DNA from: Myxococcus llanfairpwllgwyngyllgogerychwyrndrobwllllantysiliogogogochensis
GTDB taxonomy: Bacteria > Myxococcota > Myxococcia > Myxococcales > Myxococcaceae
Direction of reading: 5' to 3'
Length of the DNA: 63,838 bases
Assembly: GCF_006636215.1 (NCBI RefSeq)
Contig: NZ_VIFM01000038.1
Location: forward strand, 1 to 63,838
Positions 46,379 through 55,042 of this stretch are shown here, piece after piece (position 1 is the first letter of the stretch; every line of letters begins with the position of its first letter). The position numbers and the translations under genes were made by a program. The notes beneath the pieces were generated by a model that saw nothing but the letters and a program-made list of their open reading frames with translations, did not search any database and was not told the origin of the DNA.

Positions 46379-46413
46379 CAAAGGCCCTCTCGCCAGCGAC
46401 GGGCGGGAGGGCC
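46379..46413 (-). terminator. Terminator of fdxA
   Basis: A 12-base-pair stem (one G-T pair) of GGCCCTCTCGCC with its complement (46383-46394 with 46402-46413), loop of seven, is followed on the minus strand by TTTGTCG. The fdxA stop is 37 bases upstream. It may also stop transcripts coming the other way. Confidence 0.8.
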
Positions 46414-46449
46414 TCCACGAGACTCACGGGCGCGAACGGCGCCAGTGGC

Positions 46450-46788
46450 CTACTTGCCGGGCGCGGTCTCCAGCATCGCGCGCTTGCCGTCCTTCTCCTT
46501 GTACTCCTCGGCCTCGGCGAGCGGCGCCTTCTTCTCCGCGATGTTCGGCCACTTATTGTTGGAGAAGTCGGCGTTCAGCGCCTTGTACTCCGCCCACTTC
46601 GCGGGGAGCTCGGTCTCCGGGAAGATGGCCTTGGTGGGGCACACGGGCTCACAGGCGCCACAGTCGATGCACTCGTCCGGGTGGATGACCAGGAAGTTCG
46701 CACCCTCGTAGAAACAATTGACCGGGCAGACCTCGACACAGTCAGTGTACTTGCACTTGATGCAAGGGTCCGCGACGACGTAGGCCAT
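46450..46788 (-). CDS. fdxA: 7Fe ferredoxin FdxA
   Basis: A 112-residue ferredoxin with one 3Fe-4S and one 4Fe-4S cluster, an electron carrier in the cytoplasm. The N-terminal cluster uses [14 protein letters not shown] (the 3Fe site) and the second [12 protein letters not shown]. Family members are usually 105-115 residues, as here. A strong ribosome site (GAGGAGAG) lies before the ATG. Redox partners are unknown. Confidence 0.94.
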   Translation of the reverse strand: MAYVVADPCIKCKYTDCVEVCPVNCFYEGANFLVIHPDECIDCGACEPVCPTKAIFPETELPAKWAEYKALNADFSNNKWPNIAEKKAPLAEAEEYKEKDGKRAMLETAPGK

Positions 46789-46896
46789 GAAAGCTCTCCT
46801 CTAAATATCTTCAGCGCGTCCGTGGGCGCGCAGACTAATGGTTCGTTCCAGGGATGGCACCCTGAATTTGTGACACCTGTCCGACGCGTGTCGCTG

Positions 46897-47985
46897 TCAG
46901 CCGAGCAACCCCTGGGCCCGCAGCTGTTCGGCCACGAGGATGGACCCGCGCGCGGCCCCCATCTTGGTGTTGTGGGAGACGAGCACGTACTTGAAGCCGT
47001 TCTCCAGCACACCATCCTCGCGCACGCGGCCCACCGTGGTGGCCATGCCGCCATGCGTCTCCCGGTCCAGCCTCGGCTGAGGACGGAAGGGGTCGTCCAT
47101 CACCTCAATCCAGCGAACAGGCGAGGAAGGCAGGTCCCGGGCCACCTCGGCGCCGCGCCACTCGCGCATCGCCTGGGTGACCTCCGCCACCGTGGCCTTG
47201 GAGCCGAGCGAGACGAAGACGGACTCGGTATGCCCCTCCATCACCGCCACGCGGGTGCAGGTGCAGGACACCCGAATGTCGTGGGGAGTGAGGGCCGCGC
47301 CACCCGCGTCCAGGGCACCGAGGATCTTCTTCGTCTCCACCTCGACCTTGTGCTCCTCCTTCGGGATGTAGGGGATGACGTTGTCGATGATGTCCATGCC
47401 GATGACACCCGGAGAACGTCCAGCGCCGGACATGGCCTGCAGGCTGGTCATCAGCACGGCCTTCACCCCGAAGCGCTCGACGAGCGGGGCCAGCGTGACG
47501 GCGAGGCCCGTCGTCGTGCAGTTGGGGCTGGGGACGATGAAGCCCTTCCAGCCCCTCTTGCGCTGCTGCTCGCGCACGAGCGGCGCGTGCGCGGCGTTGA
47601 CGGGAGGGATGAGCAGCGGGACGTCGTCGTCGTAGCGGAAGGCGCTGGCGGCGGAGAAGACGGGGATGTCCCTGGCCAGCCGCGGCTCCAGCTCACGCGC
47701 AACGTCCGCCTCCACGGCGGAGAAGACGAGGTCGTAGTCCCTGGCCTGGAGCGCATCGCCGCTGATGACCTGCATGCGGGCCGTCTCGGGCGACAGCGGC
47801 TCCGAGACGAACCACGCCGTCATGCCGTTGGCCGTGCGCAGGGCGTCCCCATAGGATTTACCCGCCGAGCGAGGCGACGCGGCCAGGCCGGTCAGCTCGA
47901 TGAACGGGTGATTCCTGAGGGCAGCGATGAACTGCTGCCCCGCGAGTCCGGTGGCGCCAACGAGGGCGGCACGAAGCTTGGCCAT
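46897..47985 (-). CDS. asd: Aspartate-semialdehyde dehydrogenase
   Basis: About 362 residues. Start chosen at the ATG at 47985 (MAKLRAALVGATGLAGQQF). It reduces aspartyl phosphate to the semialdehyde with NADPH, on the path to lysine, threonine, methionine and diaminopimelate. The catalytic cysteine is in PSPNCTTTGLA; the NADP loop is GATGLAGQ. The pattern (LIPPVNAAHAPLV, SLQAMSGAG) is closer to the archaeal/fungal-type than to the E. coli-type enzyme. It lies 108 bases from fdxA. Enzymes of the same path (dapA, lysC) are not nearby. Confidence 0.9.
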   Translation of the reverse strand: MAKLRAALVGATGLAGQQFIAALRNHPFIELTGLAASPRSAGKSYGDALRTANGMTAWFVSEPLSPETARMQVISGDALQARDYDLVFSAVEADVARELEPRLARDIPVFSAASAFRYDDDVPLLIPPVNAAHAPLVREQQRKRGWKGFIVPSPNCTTTGLAVTLAPLVERFGVKAVLMTSLQAMSGAGRSPGVIGMDIIDNVIPYIPKEEHKVEVETKKILGALDAGGAALTPHDIRVSCTCTRVAVMEGHTESVFVSLGSKATVAEVTQAMREWRGAEVARDLPSSPVRWIEVMDDPFRPQPRLDRETHGGMATTVGRVREDGVLENGFKYVLVSHNTKMGAARGSILVAEQLRAQGLLG

Positions 47986-48057
47986 GGGGACGGTTCTCCA
48001 AAGGAGGAAGTCCGCCGCTCCATACACCCTTTGACGACGCACCGCATCCACCGAACC

Positions 48058-48408
48058 TCAGCGGGGCAGCGCCACCTGGGCACGGACATGGCGCTCGGTA
48101 GGGTAGCCCCCCCGAATCCAGCCCGAGAGGCCTCCGTCGAGACACACCGCCTCACGCCCATGCATGCGCAGCAGGCGGCAGACCCGGCGCACCTCGGACC
48201 CGTCGTGCGTGCCACCGCACAGGACGATGAGCTCGTCGTCGGGAAGCATGCGGTGGTCCCGGGCCACCTCCATGGGGGTCATCCTCAAGGCGCCGGGGAT
48301 GTGCAGATCATGATGCTCCCATTCGGACGAAGCGCGACAGTCGATGACGAGGACCTCGTCATCTCCCAGGCGCAGATACAGCTCGGTACACAGGATGCTG
48401 GGCTCCAC
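48058..48408 (-). CDS. Rhodanese-domain protein
   Basis: 116 residues, a single rhodanese domain. The active cysteine is in LIVLCGGTHDGSE (residue 64), with the aspartate of IDCRASSEWE at the start. Rhodaneses transfer sulfane sulfur or bind phosphatase-like loops. The start is a GTG with GGAGG five bases upstream. It is 72 bases before asd on the same strand. Confidence 0.85.
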   Translation of the reverse strand: MEPSILCTELYLRLGDDEVLVIDCRASSEWEHHDLHIPGALRMTPMEVARDHRMLPDDELIVLCGGTHDGSEVRRVCRLLRMHGREAVCLDGGLSGWIRGGYPTERHVRAQVALPR

Positions 48409-48513
48409 GAGGACCTCCGCGGGGGGCTCTCGGGGCTCAACCCGGGACCCCGCGGACCTCTTCCATCCCGCCTGGTCGCCTGCCCCTCCCCGGTCGCACC
48501 GGGGCCGGCGGGC

Positions 48514-49665
48514 CTACAGGCCGAGCTGCTTGGCGATGATCTCGTTCATCACCTCGCTGGCCCCGCCACCGATGGGACCCAGGCGGGCATCCCGCCAATG
48601 ACGCTGGATGTCGTACTCCATCATGTAGCCCGCGCCCCCGTGGAGCTGGAGGCACTCGTCGGCGACGCGGCACGCGGTCTCCGTGGCGACCTTCTTCGCC
48701 ATGGAGGTCTGCGCCACGGCCCACTCCCCCGCCGCGTGAAGGCGCAGGGCGTGGTAGGTCAGCTGACGGGCGCACTCGCGGGCGGTGAACAGGTCCGCGA
48801 GCTTGTGGCGCACCACCTGGAGCTGACTGAGCGACTGGCCAAAGGCGCGGCGCGACTTCACGTGCTCGACGACGCGCTCCAGCATGTCCTCCATGGCGCC
48901 CACGGCCCCCAGCGCGAGCGACAGGCGCTCCCACTGGAAGTTGCCCATGATCTGCGAGAAGCCCTGGTTCTCCACCCCCAGCAGGTTCTCCACGGGGATG
49001 CGGCAGTCCTCCAGGAACAGCTCGGCGGTGTCCGAGGCCCGCCACCCCAGCTTCTTCAGCTTGCGGCTCACCGTGAAGCCGGGCGTGTCCTTCTCCACCA
49101 CCAGCATGGACAGCCCCTTGTGCCCCGCGGAGGTGTCCGTCTTCACCGCCATGACGACGAAGTCCGCGCGCACGCCGTTGGTGATGTACGTCTTGGAGCC
49201 GTTGACGACGTAGTGGGCGCCATCGCGCCGCGCCGTGGTGCGCAGGCCCGCCACGTCCGAGCCGGCATCCGGCTCGGTGATTCCCAGCGCGCCAATCTTC
49301 TCGCCCCGAATCGCCGGGGCCAGCCAGCGGCGCTTCTGCTCGTCCGTGCCGAACAGGTGGAGGGGGCCGGTGGCGATGGTGAACTGCGCCCCCAGGCCCG
49401 CGGACACTCCGCCCGAGCCACACCGCCCCAGTTCCTCCAGCAGCACCGCCTCGTAGAGGGGGCCGGCGTCCGTGCCGCCGTACTCGACGGGGTACTTCAA
49501 CCCCAGGAAGCCCAGCTCACCGAAGCGCGCGAAGAGCTCCCGGGGGAACTCCTCCGCCTCCTCCCAACCCGCGACGTGGGGGAGGATCTCCTTCTCCACC
49601 ACCGCCCTCACCGTGCGGCGAAAGGCGTCGTGCTCTTCCTCGTACACCCCATGACCATGCAGCAT
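48514..49665 (-). CDS. Acyl-CoA dehydrogenase
   Basis: 383 residues of the FAD-dependent acyl-CoA dehydrogenase family, which removes two hydrogens from an acyl-CoA thioester in beta-oxidation or amino-acid breakdown. The family signatures GALGITEPDAGSDVAG and QLHGGAGYMMEYDIQRHWRD are present, with the C-terminal catalytic residues nearby. The N-terminus begins MLHGHGVYEEEHDAFR; GAGGGG lies about seven bases before the ATG at 49665. Chain-length preference is not clear; the pattern is of the long/medium-chain group. Confidence 0.93.
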   Translation of the reverse strand: MLHGHGVYEEEHDAFRRTVRAVVEKEILPHVAGWEEAEEFPRELFARFGELGFLGLKYPVEYGGTDAGPLYEAVLLEELGRCGSGGVSAGLGAQFTIATGPLHLFGTDEQKRRWLAPAIRGEKIGALGITEPDAGSDVAGLRTTARRDGAHYVVNGSKTYITNGVRADFVVMAVKTDTSAGHKGLSMLVVEKDTPGFTVSRKLKKLGWRASDTAELFLEDCRIPVENLLGVENQGFSQIMGNFQWERLSLALGAVGAMEDMLERVVEHVKSRRAFGQSLSQLQVVRHKLADLFTARECARQLTYHALRLHAAGEWAVAQTSMAKKVATETACRVADECLQLHGGAGYMMEYDIQRHWRDARLGPIGGGASEVMNEIIAKQLGL

Positions 49666-49767
49666 CTGGAAACCCCTCGGCCCATTCGAGCGCGCGAAGC
49701 CCAGCGACGGGCACCGCTTCTGACGCGAATCGTACCGGCCGGAGCCGCCCACGGCTTCCGTTGAATC

Positions 49768-49797
49768 TTGACCGGGCGGCGGAGGGCTGCGTATAAA
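49768..49797 (+). promoter_or_regulatory. Candidate sigma-70 promoter of tRNA-Cys
   Basis: TTGACC (49768-49773) and TATAAA (49792-49797) are 18 bases apart, and tRNA-Cys begins 16 bases past the -10. This is the best match to the consensus that I found in the window. Confidence 0.75.
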
Positions 49798-49813
49798 CCC
49801 GGCCCCAGCCGTT

Positions 49814-49885
49814 GGCGCCATAGCCAAGTGGTAAGGCAAAGGTCTGCAAAACCTTCATTCCCCGGTTCGAATCCGGGTGGCGCCT
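49814..49885 (+). tRNA. tRNA-Cys (anticodon GCA)
   Basis: A cloverleaf of 72 bases with acceptor GGCGCCA pairing TGGCGCC and discriminator T. The anticodon loop CTGCAAA gives GCA, cysteine. The following bases are CAA, so CCA is not encoded. It stands alone, with its own promoter upstream and a terminator 7 bases downstream. Confidence 0.97.
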
Positions 49886-49892
49886 CAATGAA

Positions 49893-49932
49893 AAAAGGCC
49901 CGATGCGGAAGTCACTCCGCATCGGGCCTTTT
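49893..49932. terminator. Bidirectional terminator between tRNA-Cys and the beta-helix gene
   Basis: A perfect 17-base-pair stem (49893-49909 with 49916-49932), loop of six, with an A-run at one end and T-run at the other. It can stop the tRNA-Cys transcript on the plus strand and the beta-helix protein transcript on the minus strand. Confidence 0.93.
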
Positions 49933-50004
49933 CATTTTCCGCGGGCCCAGTGGCAGGCCGGTCGTACGGAGGCCCGGCACTCCCCCTGGAGACGGTTCAG
50001 CGGA

Positions 50005-51687
50005 TCAGCAGCCCAGTTCCACGGCGCCGATGTCGGGAGCACCGCCGCAGAACGGCAGGCCCACGTCGGTGCCCTTGTCCACGGCCAGGGCACCCGGGCC
50101 GAAGCCCTCGCCCAGGTCCGCGGAGCCGCTGGCGGACGACGCGTCACCCGTCGTGGACTTGAACTGGTCCACGCTCACCACCGCGCCGTTGCTCTTGAAC
50201 TGACCACTGGCGGCGAAGAGGTTGTTGCCCAGCTTCATGCCCGGCGCCTGTCCGCCCACGTCCACGGAGATGGCACCGTCCAGGATGTTGTTGCGCACCA
50301 CCGGGGACTGGGTGGGGCCGCCCGTGCCGTGGCCAATGACGAGGCCGGTGGACACGTTGGTGACGGTGTTGTTCACCACCACGGTGCCCTTGGAGTTCTC
50401 CAGGCGGATGCCCGTGCCCTCCCCGCCGCCCGCCGCGGTGATGTCATGCACGCGGTTGCGGCGCACGACGATGCCGGAGGGCACGGGTCCCTCGTGATTC
50501 CCACCCACGGAGATGCCCTTGGCGCCGTCGTAGATTTCATTGTCCTCCACCATCACGTTGTTGGCGGAGTAGTGCACCACCACCACGTCGCCCTTGGCGG
50601 TGCTCGACGGGCGGAACTGGTGCATGCGGTTGTTGCGGATGACCACGCCGTAGCAGGTCTTGATGTCCACCGCGTTCTCACGGTTGTTGTAGAAGTGGTT
50701 GTTCTCCACCAGCACCCCGTCCGCGGGCGGCAACGAGCTGAAGCCCTCGGGCCCCAGGCACTGCACGGAGTCACCCGAGTTGTCGTGGATGTCGTTGTTG
50801 CGGACGGTGATGTCCTTGGACGTGGGCTGCACGACGACGCCGTGCGAGTCCTGGTTGCCCGTCGTCTTCAGGAAGTCGTGGATGTGGTTGTTCTCGATGA
50901 TGGCGCCAGTGGCCTTGTTGTAGGTCGTCACGCCCGCGCCACCACCGCCGTGGTGCAGCTCCGAGTTCACCAGCGTGGAGCCGGCGACGTTGCCCTCGAA
51001 GGTGACGCCGAAGATGGGCTGACGCTGCACGTCCAGTTCGAAGCCGTCGATGACCCAGTGCGGCTGACGCACCTGCACCATCGCGCCACTGCCAGCACCA
51101 GGGATGATGCGCGGGCTGCCCTCGCCCTGGAGGGTGATCTTCCCGCCCTCGGTGCCCGGCTTCGCGTTGGCGCCGATGATGACGCGCTCGGCGTACGTCC
51201 CAGCCTGCACGCGGATGACCTCGCCAGGGCCCGCCTGGCTGATGGCCTTGTTGATGGTGCGCAAGGGCTGCGCGGCGCTGCCGTCACCGGCGTCATTTCC
51301 AGAGGGGCTCACCACCCACTCGCGGGTAAAGGACTTCGCTGACGCGGGCGACAGCGCATTCGCCTGGATGCCCGGCTGGGGCGAAGGCGTGGCGATGTTG
51401 GAGTGGTCCGGATGCGACGGCAGCGCGGCCACGGGCGTGTTGGGGACGGCCTGGACACCGATGGGAGGCAGGCTGCCGGTCGCCGTCGGGGCGCCGGGCG
51501 TCGACGGATTGGCGGGCGTCGAAGGATTGGAGGGCGTCCGAGTCACCGGAGCACCGGGGATGTTCGGAGTGGGAAGGAAGGCACCCAGGCCCGCTGCGTG
51601 AGCGGTCGAACCGAGCATGAGCAGGCTGGCGGCCAGGGTGGCCACGGGAGTCTTCAGCTTCAGGTAGTTGCCTTTGAAAATTCGCAT
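50005..51687 (-). CDS. Secreted right-handed beta-helix protein
   Basis: About 560 residues. Signal peptide (LAASLLMLGSTAHA) then a Pro/Thr/Ser-rich linker to about residue 110, and a long repetitive region (VVSPSGNDAGDG at its start, then strands such as VLVENNHFYNNRENAVDIKT and VVVRRNRVHDI) that fits a right-handed parallel beta-helix of the pectate-lyase/DUF1565 type. The pattern is common in myxobacterial secreted proteins, including polysaccharide-binding or polysaccharide-degrading proteins; catalytic residues cannot be assigned. Start placed at ATG 51687, with a weak ribosome site. The terminator at 49893-49932 lies behind it. Confidence 0.83.
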   Translation of the reverse strand: MRIFKGNYLKLKTPVATLAASLLMLGSTAHAAGLGAFLPTPNIPGAPVTRTPSNPSTPANPSTPGAPTATGSLPPIGVQAVPNTPVAALPSHPDHSNIATPSPQPGIQANALSPASAKSFTREWVVSPSGNDAGDGSAAQPLRTINKAISQAGPGEVIRVQAGTYAERVIIGANAKPGTEGGKITLQGEGSPRIIPGAGSGAMVQVRQPHWVIDGFELDVQRQPIFGVTFEGNVAGSTLVNSELHHGGGGAGVTTYNKATGAIIENNHIHDFLKTTGNQDSHGVVVQPTSKDITVRNNDIHDNSGDSVQCLGPEGFSSLPPADGVLVENNHFYNNRENAVDIKTCYGVVIRNNRMHQFRPSSTAKGDVVVVHYSANNVMVEDNEIYDGAKGISVGGNHEGPVPSGIVVRRNRVHDITAAGGGEGTGIRLENSKGTVVVNNTVTNVSTGLVIGHGTGGPTQSPVVRNNILDGAISVDVGGQAPGMKLGNNLFAASGQFKSNGAVVSVDQFKSTTGDASSASGSADLGEGFGPGALAVDKGTDVGLPFCGGAPDIGAVELGC

Positions 51688-51807
51688 GAGCAGGACCAAC
51701 GCGAGACGCGCCGCGTTCTATTCGCCACGTGCCAAGCCCACCCGAACGAGCCAACGGGCGTCCGGTCCGTGACAGGCCCCGCCCCGGCGGGTACGGTGTC
51801 GCCCCCC

Positions 51808-53607
51808 GTGCGCACCGCCGTCCTGCTCCTGCTCTCCGTCGTGCTGTTCGCCTCCTGCGCGAGCCCCAAGCCACCACCGAACCTGGCCGGCGCCTCGATG
51901 GACAGCCCGGCCAGCGAGCGCCAGGACGCCGGAACGGATGGGGGCTCCGTGGCGCCGCTACCCGTCGAGGACGCCGGGACGACCGACGCGGGCGTGGAGC
52001 CCTCCACGGCCGTGAGCACGCCCGGAGAAGACCCGCTGGCCCAGGGCATTCCGGGGCCCGGCGAGCTCAAGCGCCTGGACTTCCGAGGCGGAGAGCCCCG
52101 GCTCCCCATCAAGCTCATGGAAGGACGGCGCGAGGCGACGTTCTCCCCCCGAGGCCGGATGCGGATGCGCTTCGGTGGGGCGGTGGACAAGGTGCTGGAC
52201 GCCGCGGCGGGAACGCGGTGGACGGTGCGCGTGACACAGGGCGAGCCGGCGGTGCTCGCCGCGCGCGTGCAGTTGGGCGAGCACCGGTTCGCGGACCGGG
52301 AGGGTCTCGCCGCCGCGCAGGAAGAGTGGAAGGCGCGGGGCCTCGCGGTGCGCGCGCAGGTGCTGGGCGCGGTGTACGGCATCGCCGGCAAGGTCATCGA
52401 CAACCGGCGCTCGCTGCTCCTCGTCGATGAAGTGCTCACCCCCGAGGACGCGGCGACGCGACAGGCGGAGCTGCTGCACCAGTTCGGCGCCAGGACGACA
52501 CTCTTCGAGGAGGTCCGCACCCCGGCGCGCGCCATCCTCGAGGTGCGCGACGAGTCCGGCGCGGTGGTGGGCCTGGCGCAGGACCGACTGGACGCGGACT
52601 CACCGGACGGCGCGGGCTTCGACGTGCGTCAGGTGGAGTTCGGCGTCGGCTACGACTTCCACGGCTTCGAGGACCGGACCTTCCGGGGCGCGCTCCAGTT
52701 CTCCGTGGACCGCGCGGGCCTGCTGGCCGTGGTGAACGTGGTGCCGCTCGAGGACCTGCTCAAGGGCCTGGTGCCGGCGGAGATCTTCGCGCGGGCCCAC
52801 TCGGAGGCGCTCAAGGCCCAGGCCGTCACCGCGCGCGGCGAGGTGCTCGCGAAGGTGGGCATCAAGCACCTGGCGGACCCGTATCTGCTGTGCTCGGAGC
52901 AGCACTGCGCGGTGTACCGCGGCCGCACGGGCGAGGCGGCCAGCACCTCCGCGGCGGTGGAGGCGACCCGGGGCGAGGCGCTGTTCAGCGCGGACGGTCG
53001 GCTGGTGGACTCCGTCTACAGCGCGGTGTGCGGCGGCCACACCGAGGACAACGACATCGTCTGGGGCGGCCCACCGGACCCGAGCCTGCGCGGACGCCCG
53101 GACATCCTGGAGCCCTCGGAGGCCTCCCCTTCCCCCTCGCGGCTGGAGGCCTGGCTGGCCACGCCCGACGTGGGGGCCGCCTGCCGGCTGTCCAGCTTCG
53201 CCCAGCCCAGCAAGTTCCGCTGGGAGAAGCGCTTCACGGCGGCGCAGGTGGACGCGCTCGTCGCCCGGCTGGGCGTGGGCCGAGTCCAGGCCATGAGCTT
53301 CCAGGAGCGGGGCGTGTCCGGGCGGGCCCGGGTGCTCGCGTTATCCGGGGACCTGGGGGCCACCCAGGTGCGTGGCGAACTGAACATCCGGCGGCTCTTC
53401 GGGATGTTGAACAGCAGCATGGCGGTGGTGGAAGCCGAGCGGAACGCCGAGGGCCGGCCCACCCACTGGCTTTTCCGTGGCGGAGGCTGGGGCCACGGAG
53501 TAGGGATGTGTCAGACGGGCGCCATCGGCCGAGCGGAGGCCGGGCAGCGCTACCAGGATATCCTCCGTCACTACTTCAATGGTGCTGAAGTCGCCCCTAT
53601 TTACTGA
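51808..53607 (+). CDS. SpoIID/LytB-domain lipoprotein
   Basis: About 599 residues from a GTG at 51808 (VRTAVLLLLSVVLFASC, lipoprotein signal). A Thr/Asp/Pro-rich linker leads to a SpoIID domain in the second half: LKGLVPAEIF holds the glutamate that is catalytic in SpoIID of sporulating Bacillus, a lytic transglycosylase, and the C-terminal motif HGVGMCQTGA is the conserved end of the domain. Family members in Gram-negatives are of unclear role, probably peptidoglycan turnover. It is transcribed with no close neighbour; the TonB-like gene starts 120 bases after it. Confidence 0.88.
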   Translation: MRTAVLLLLSVVLFASCASPKPPPNLAGASMDSPASERQDAGTDGGSVAPLPVEDAGTTDAGVEPSTAVSTPGEDPLAQGIPGPGELKRLDFRGGEPRLPIKLMEGRREATFSPRGRMRMRFGGAVDKVLDAAAGTRWTVRVTQGEPAVLAARVQLGEHRFADREGLAAAQEEWKARGLAVRAQVLGAVYGIAGKVIDNRRSLLLVDEVLTPEDAATRQAELLHQFGARTTLFEEVRTPARAILEVRDESGAVVGLAQDRLDADSPDGAGFDVRQVEFGVGYDFHGFEDRTFRGALQFSVDRAGLLAVVNVVPLEDLLKGLVPAEIFARAHSEALKAQAVTARGEVLAKVGIKHLADPYLLCSEQHCAVYRGRTGEAASTSAAVEATRGEALFSADGRLVDSVYSAVCGGHTEDNDIVWGGPPDPSLRGRPDILEPSEASPSPSRLEAWLATPDVGAACRLSSFAQPSKFRWEKRFTAAQVDALVARLGVGRVQAMSFQERGVSGRARVLALSGDLGATQVRGELNIRRLFGMLNSSMAVVEAERNAEGRPTHWLFRGGGWGHGVGMCQTGAIGRAEAGQRYQDILRHYFNGAEVAPIY

Positions 53608-53727
53608 CGTGAAGAGGGGGCGCGCCTGCGGAACAGTGCACGTCTCGTGAATGTCCTCCCCTGCCCACCTGTTCTGCCGCGAACGGGACGGGACTAGGCA
53701 GCGGGCCCGGAGGTTTATCATCGCGCC

Positions 53728-54972
53728 GTGAGCACGGGTTCCTCTCCGAAGACAGACTGGCGCCGCAAGAGGCGGCGGCAATCCCCGTGGCGAGTGGTCG
53801 CCGCGGTGCTGCTTGCCCTGGCGGTCCATGTCGCCTACCTGTCGGTCGTGCTCTTCACGGGAACGCTTCCCCCCACGGGGCGTGAGCGCAAGCCCGTCAC
53901 GCGTCCTCCCACGTCCGTGGCCGTGCGGCCCCTGACGGAGGACCAGTGGTCCCGGAACCGGGGCAAGACGGACTCGAAGACGCAGACGACCCAGAAGCCC
54001 CGCGTCCAGGACAAGAAGCCCGAAGAGAAGAAGCCGGAGACCCGGCCCAATGGGCAGGTGGTGGACCTGGCGCCGGGCAACGAGCAGGAAGCCCCCGACG
54101 CGAAGTACCTCGCGGAGCACAACAACCGCGTGGACAAGGAGACGCGGGCCCGGGAGCAGACGCCCTTCTACCGGAACGCCATGCCGCAGCGCACCGCGCC
54201 CCAGGAGCAGAAGGGCGCGGACGTGGAGCCACAGGCGCCGCGCATCGCCGGCAACAACGGCATGGGCAACGATGACCGGCCGCTCGCCGAGGGTGGCCAG
54301 AAGTTCGCCTTCGAGATCCCCGACATCCACCGCAAGAACGAAGTGAAGGTGAAGACGGACCCGAACACGCCCGGGGGCGTGGCGGTGAACAACCAGAACG
54401 AGAGCGACGAGCTGTCGGGCAACGCGAAGCGGCTGCGAATCCAGCCGGGCGACACCGGAGGCGAGGAAGAAGGCTCCGCCGGACGCGTGGGCTCGCCGGG
54501 CATCGCCGCGTTGATGCCGTCGCGCGCGGTGATGGACAAGGTGGTGGGCGCGGCGCCCAATGACCACCTGCGCGACGTGGACGAAGGCGACGGCACGCTG
54601 CTCAACTCTCGCGAGTGGAAGTACGCCAGCTTCTTCAACCGCGTGAAGCAGAGCGTGGGCATGCACTGGAAGCCCAACGAGACGCTGCGCCGCAGAGACC
54701 CCACCGGCAACATGTTCACCGGGAAGGACCGGCACACGATGCTGGAGATCACGCTGGACGAGAAGGGCCGCGTGACGAACATTGAGGTGGAGAAGAGCAG
54801 CGGCCTGGACTTCCTGGACATGGAGGCCGTGTCCTCGTTCCAGCGCGCGCAGCCCTTCCCCAACCCACCGCCAGGGTTGTTGAACGACGACTCGAAGGTG
54901 CGCTTCTCGTTCGGCTTCTTCCTGGAGATGGGTGGCGGCCCGCGCATGCGGCTGTTCCGTCAGCCCAACTGA
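53728..54972 (+). CDS. TonB-like energy transducer protein
   Basis: 414 residues. A short basic cytoplasmic start (KRRRQSPWR) precedes one hydrophobic segment at about 21-44. A long Lys/Glu/Gln-rich hydrophilic part (about 50-240) replaces the Pro-rich linker of classical TonB. The C-terminal region (MLEITLDEKGRVTNIEVEKS, then SSFQRAQPFPNPPPG) is a TonB C-terminal domain. No exbB or exbD is nearby, so it would need a distant motor pair. The start is a GTG with GGAGG 14 bases upstream, rather far. Confidence 0.8.
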   Translation: MSTGSSPKTDWRRKRRRQSPWRVVAAVLLALAVHVAYLSVVLFTGTLPPTGRERKPVTRPPTSVAVRPLTEDQWSRNRGKTDSKTQTTQKPRVQDKKPEEKKPETRPNGQVVDLAPGNEQEAPDAKYLAEHNNRVDKETRAREQTPFYRNAMPQRTAPQEQKGADVEPQAPRIAGNNGMGNDDRPLAEGGQKFAFEIPDIHRKNEVKVKTDPNTPGGVAVNNQNESDELSGNAKRLRIQPGDTGGEEEGSAGRVGSPGIAALMPSRAVMDKVVGAAPNDHLRDVDEGDGTLLNSREWKYASFFNRVKQSVGMHWKPNETLRRRDPTGNMFTGKDRHTMLEITLDEKGRVTNIEVEKSSGLDFLDMEAVSSFQRAQPFPNPPPGLLNDDSKVRFSFGFFLEMGGGPRMRLFRQPN

Positions 54973-55042
54973 CGTTCGCTTCACCACGCGTGGCGTGCGA
55001 GGTCCTCGCGGCCGGACGCGGTTCCCACTACGGTGCCGCGCC

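Noticed and set aside
46360..49764. 1134-residue frame antisense to fdxA, asd and the acyl-CoA dehydrogenase
   Set aside because: It spans several genes that each have clear family signatures on the minus strand.
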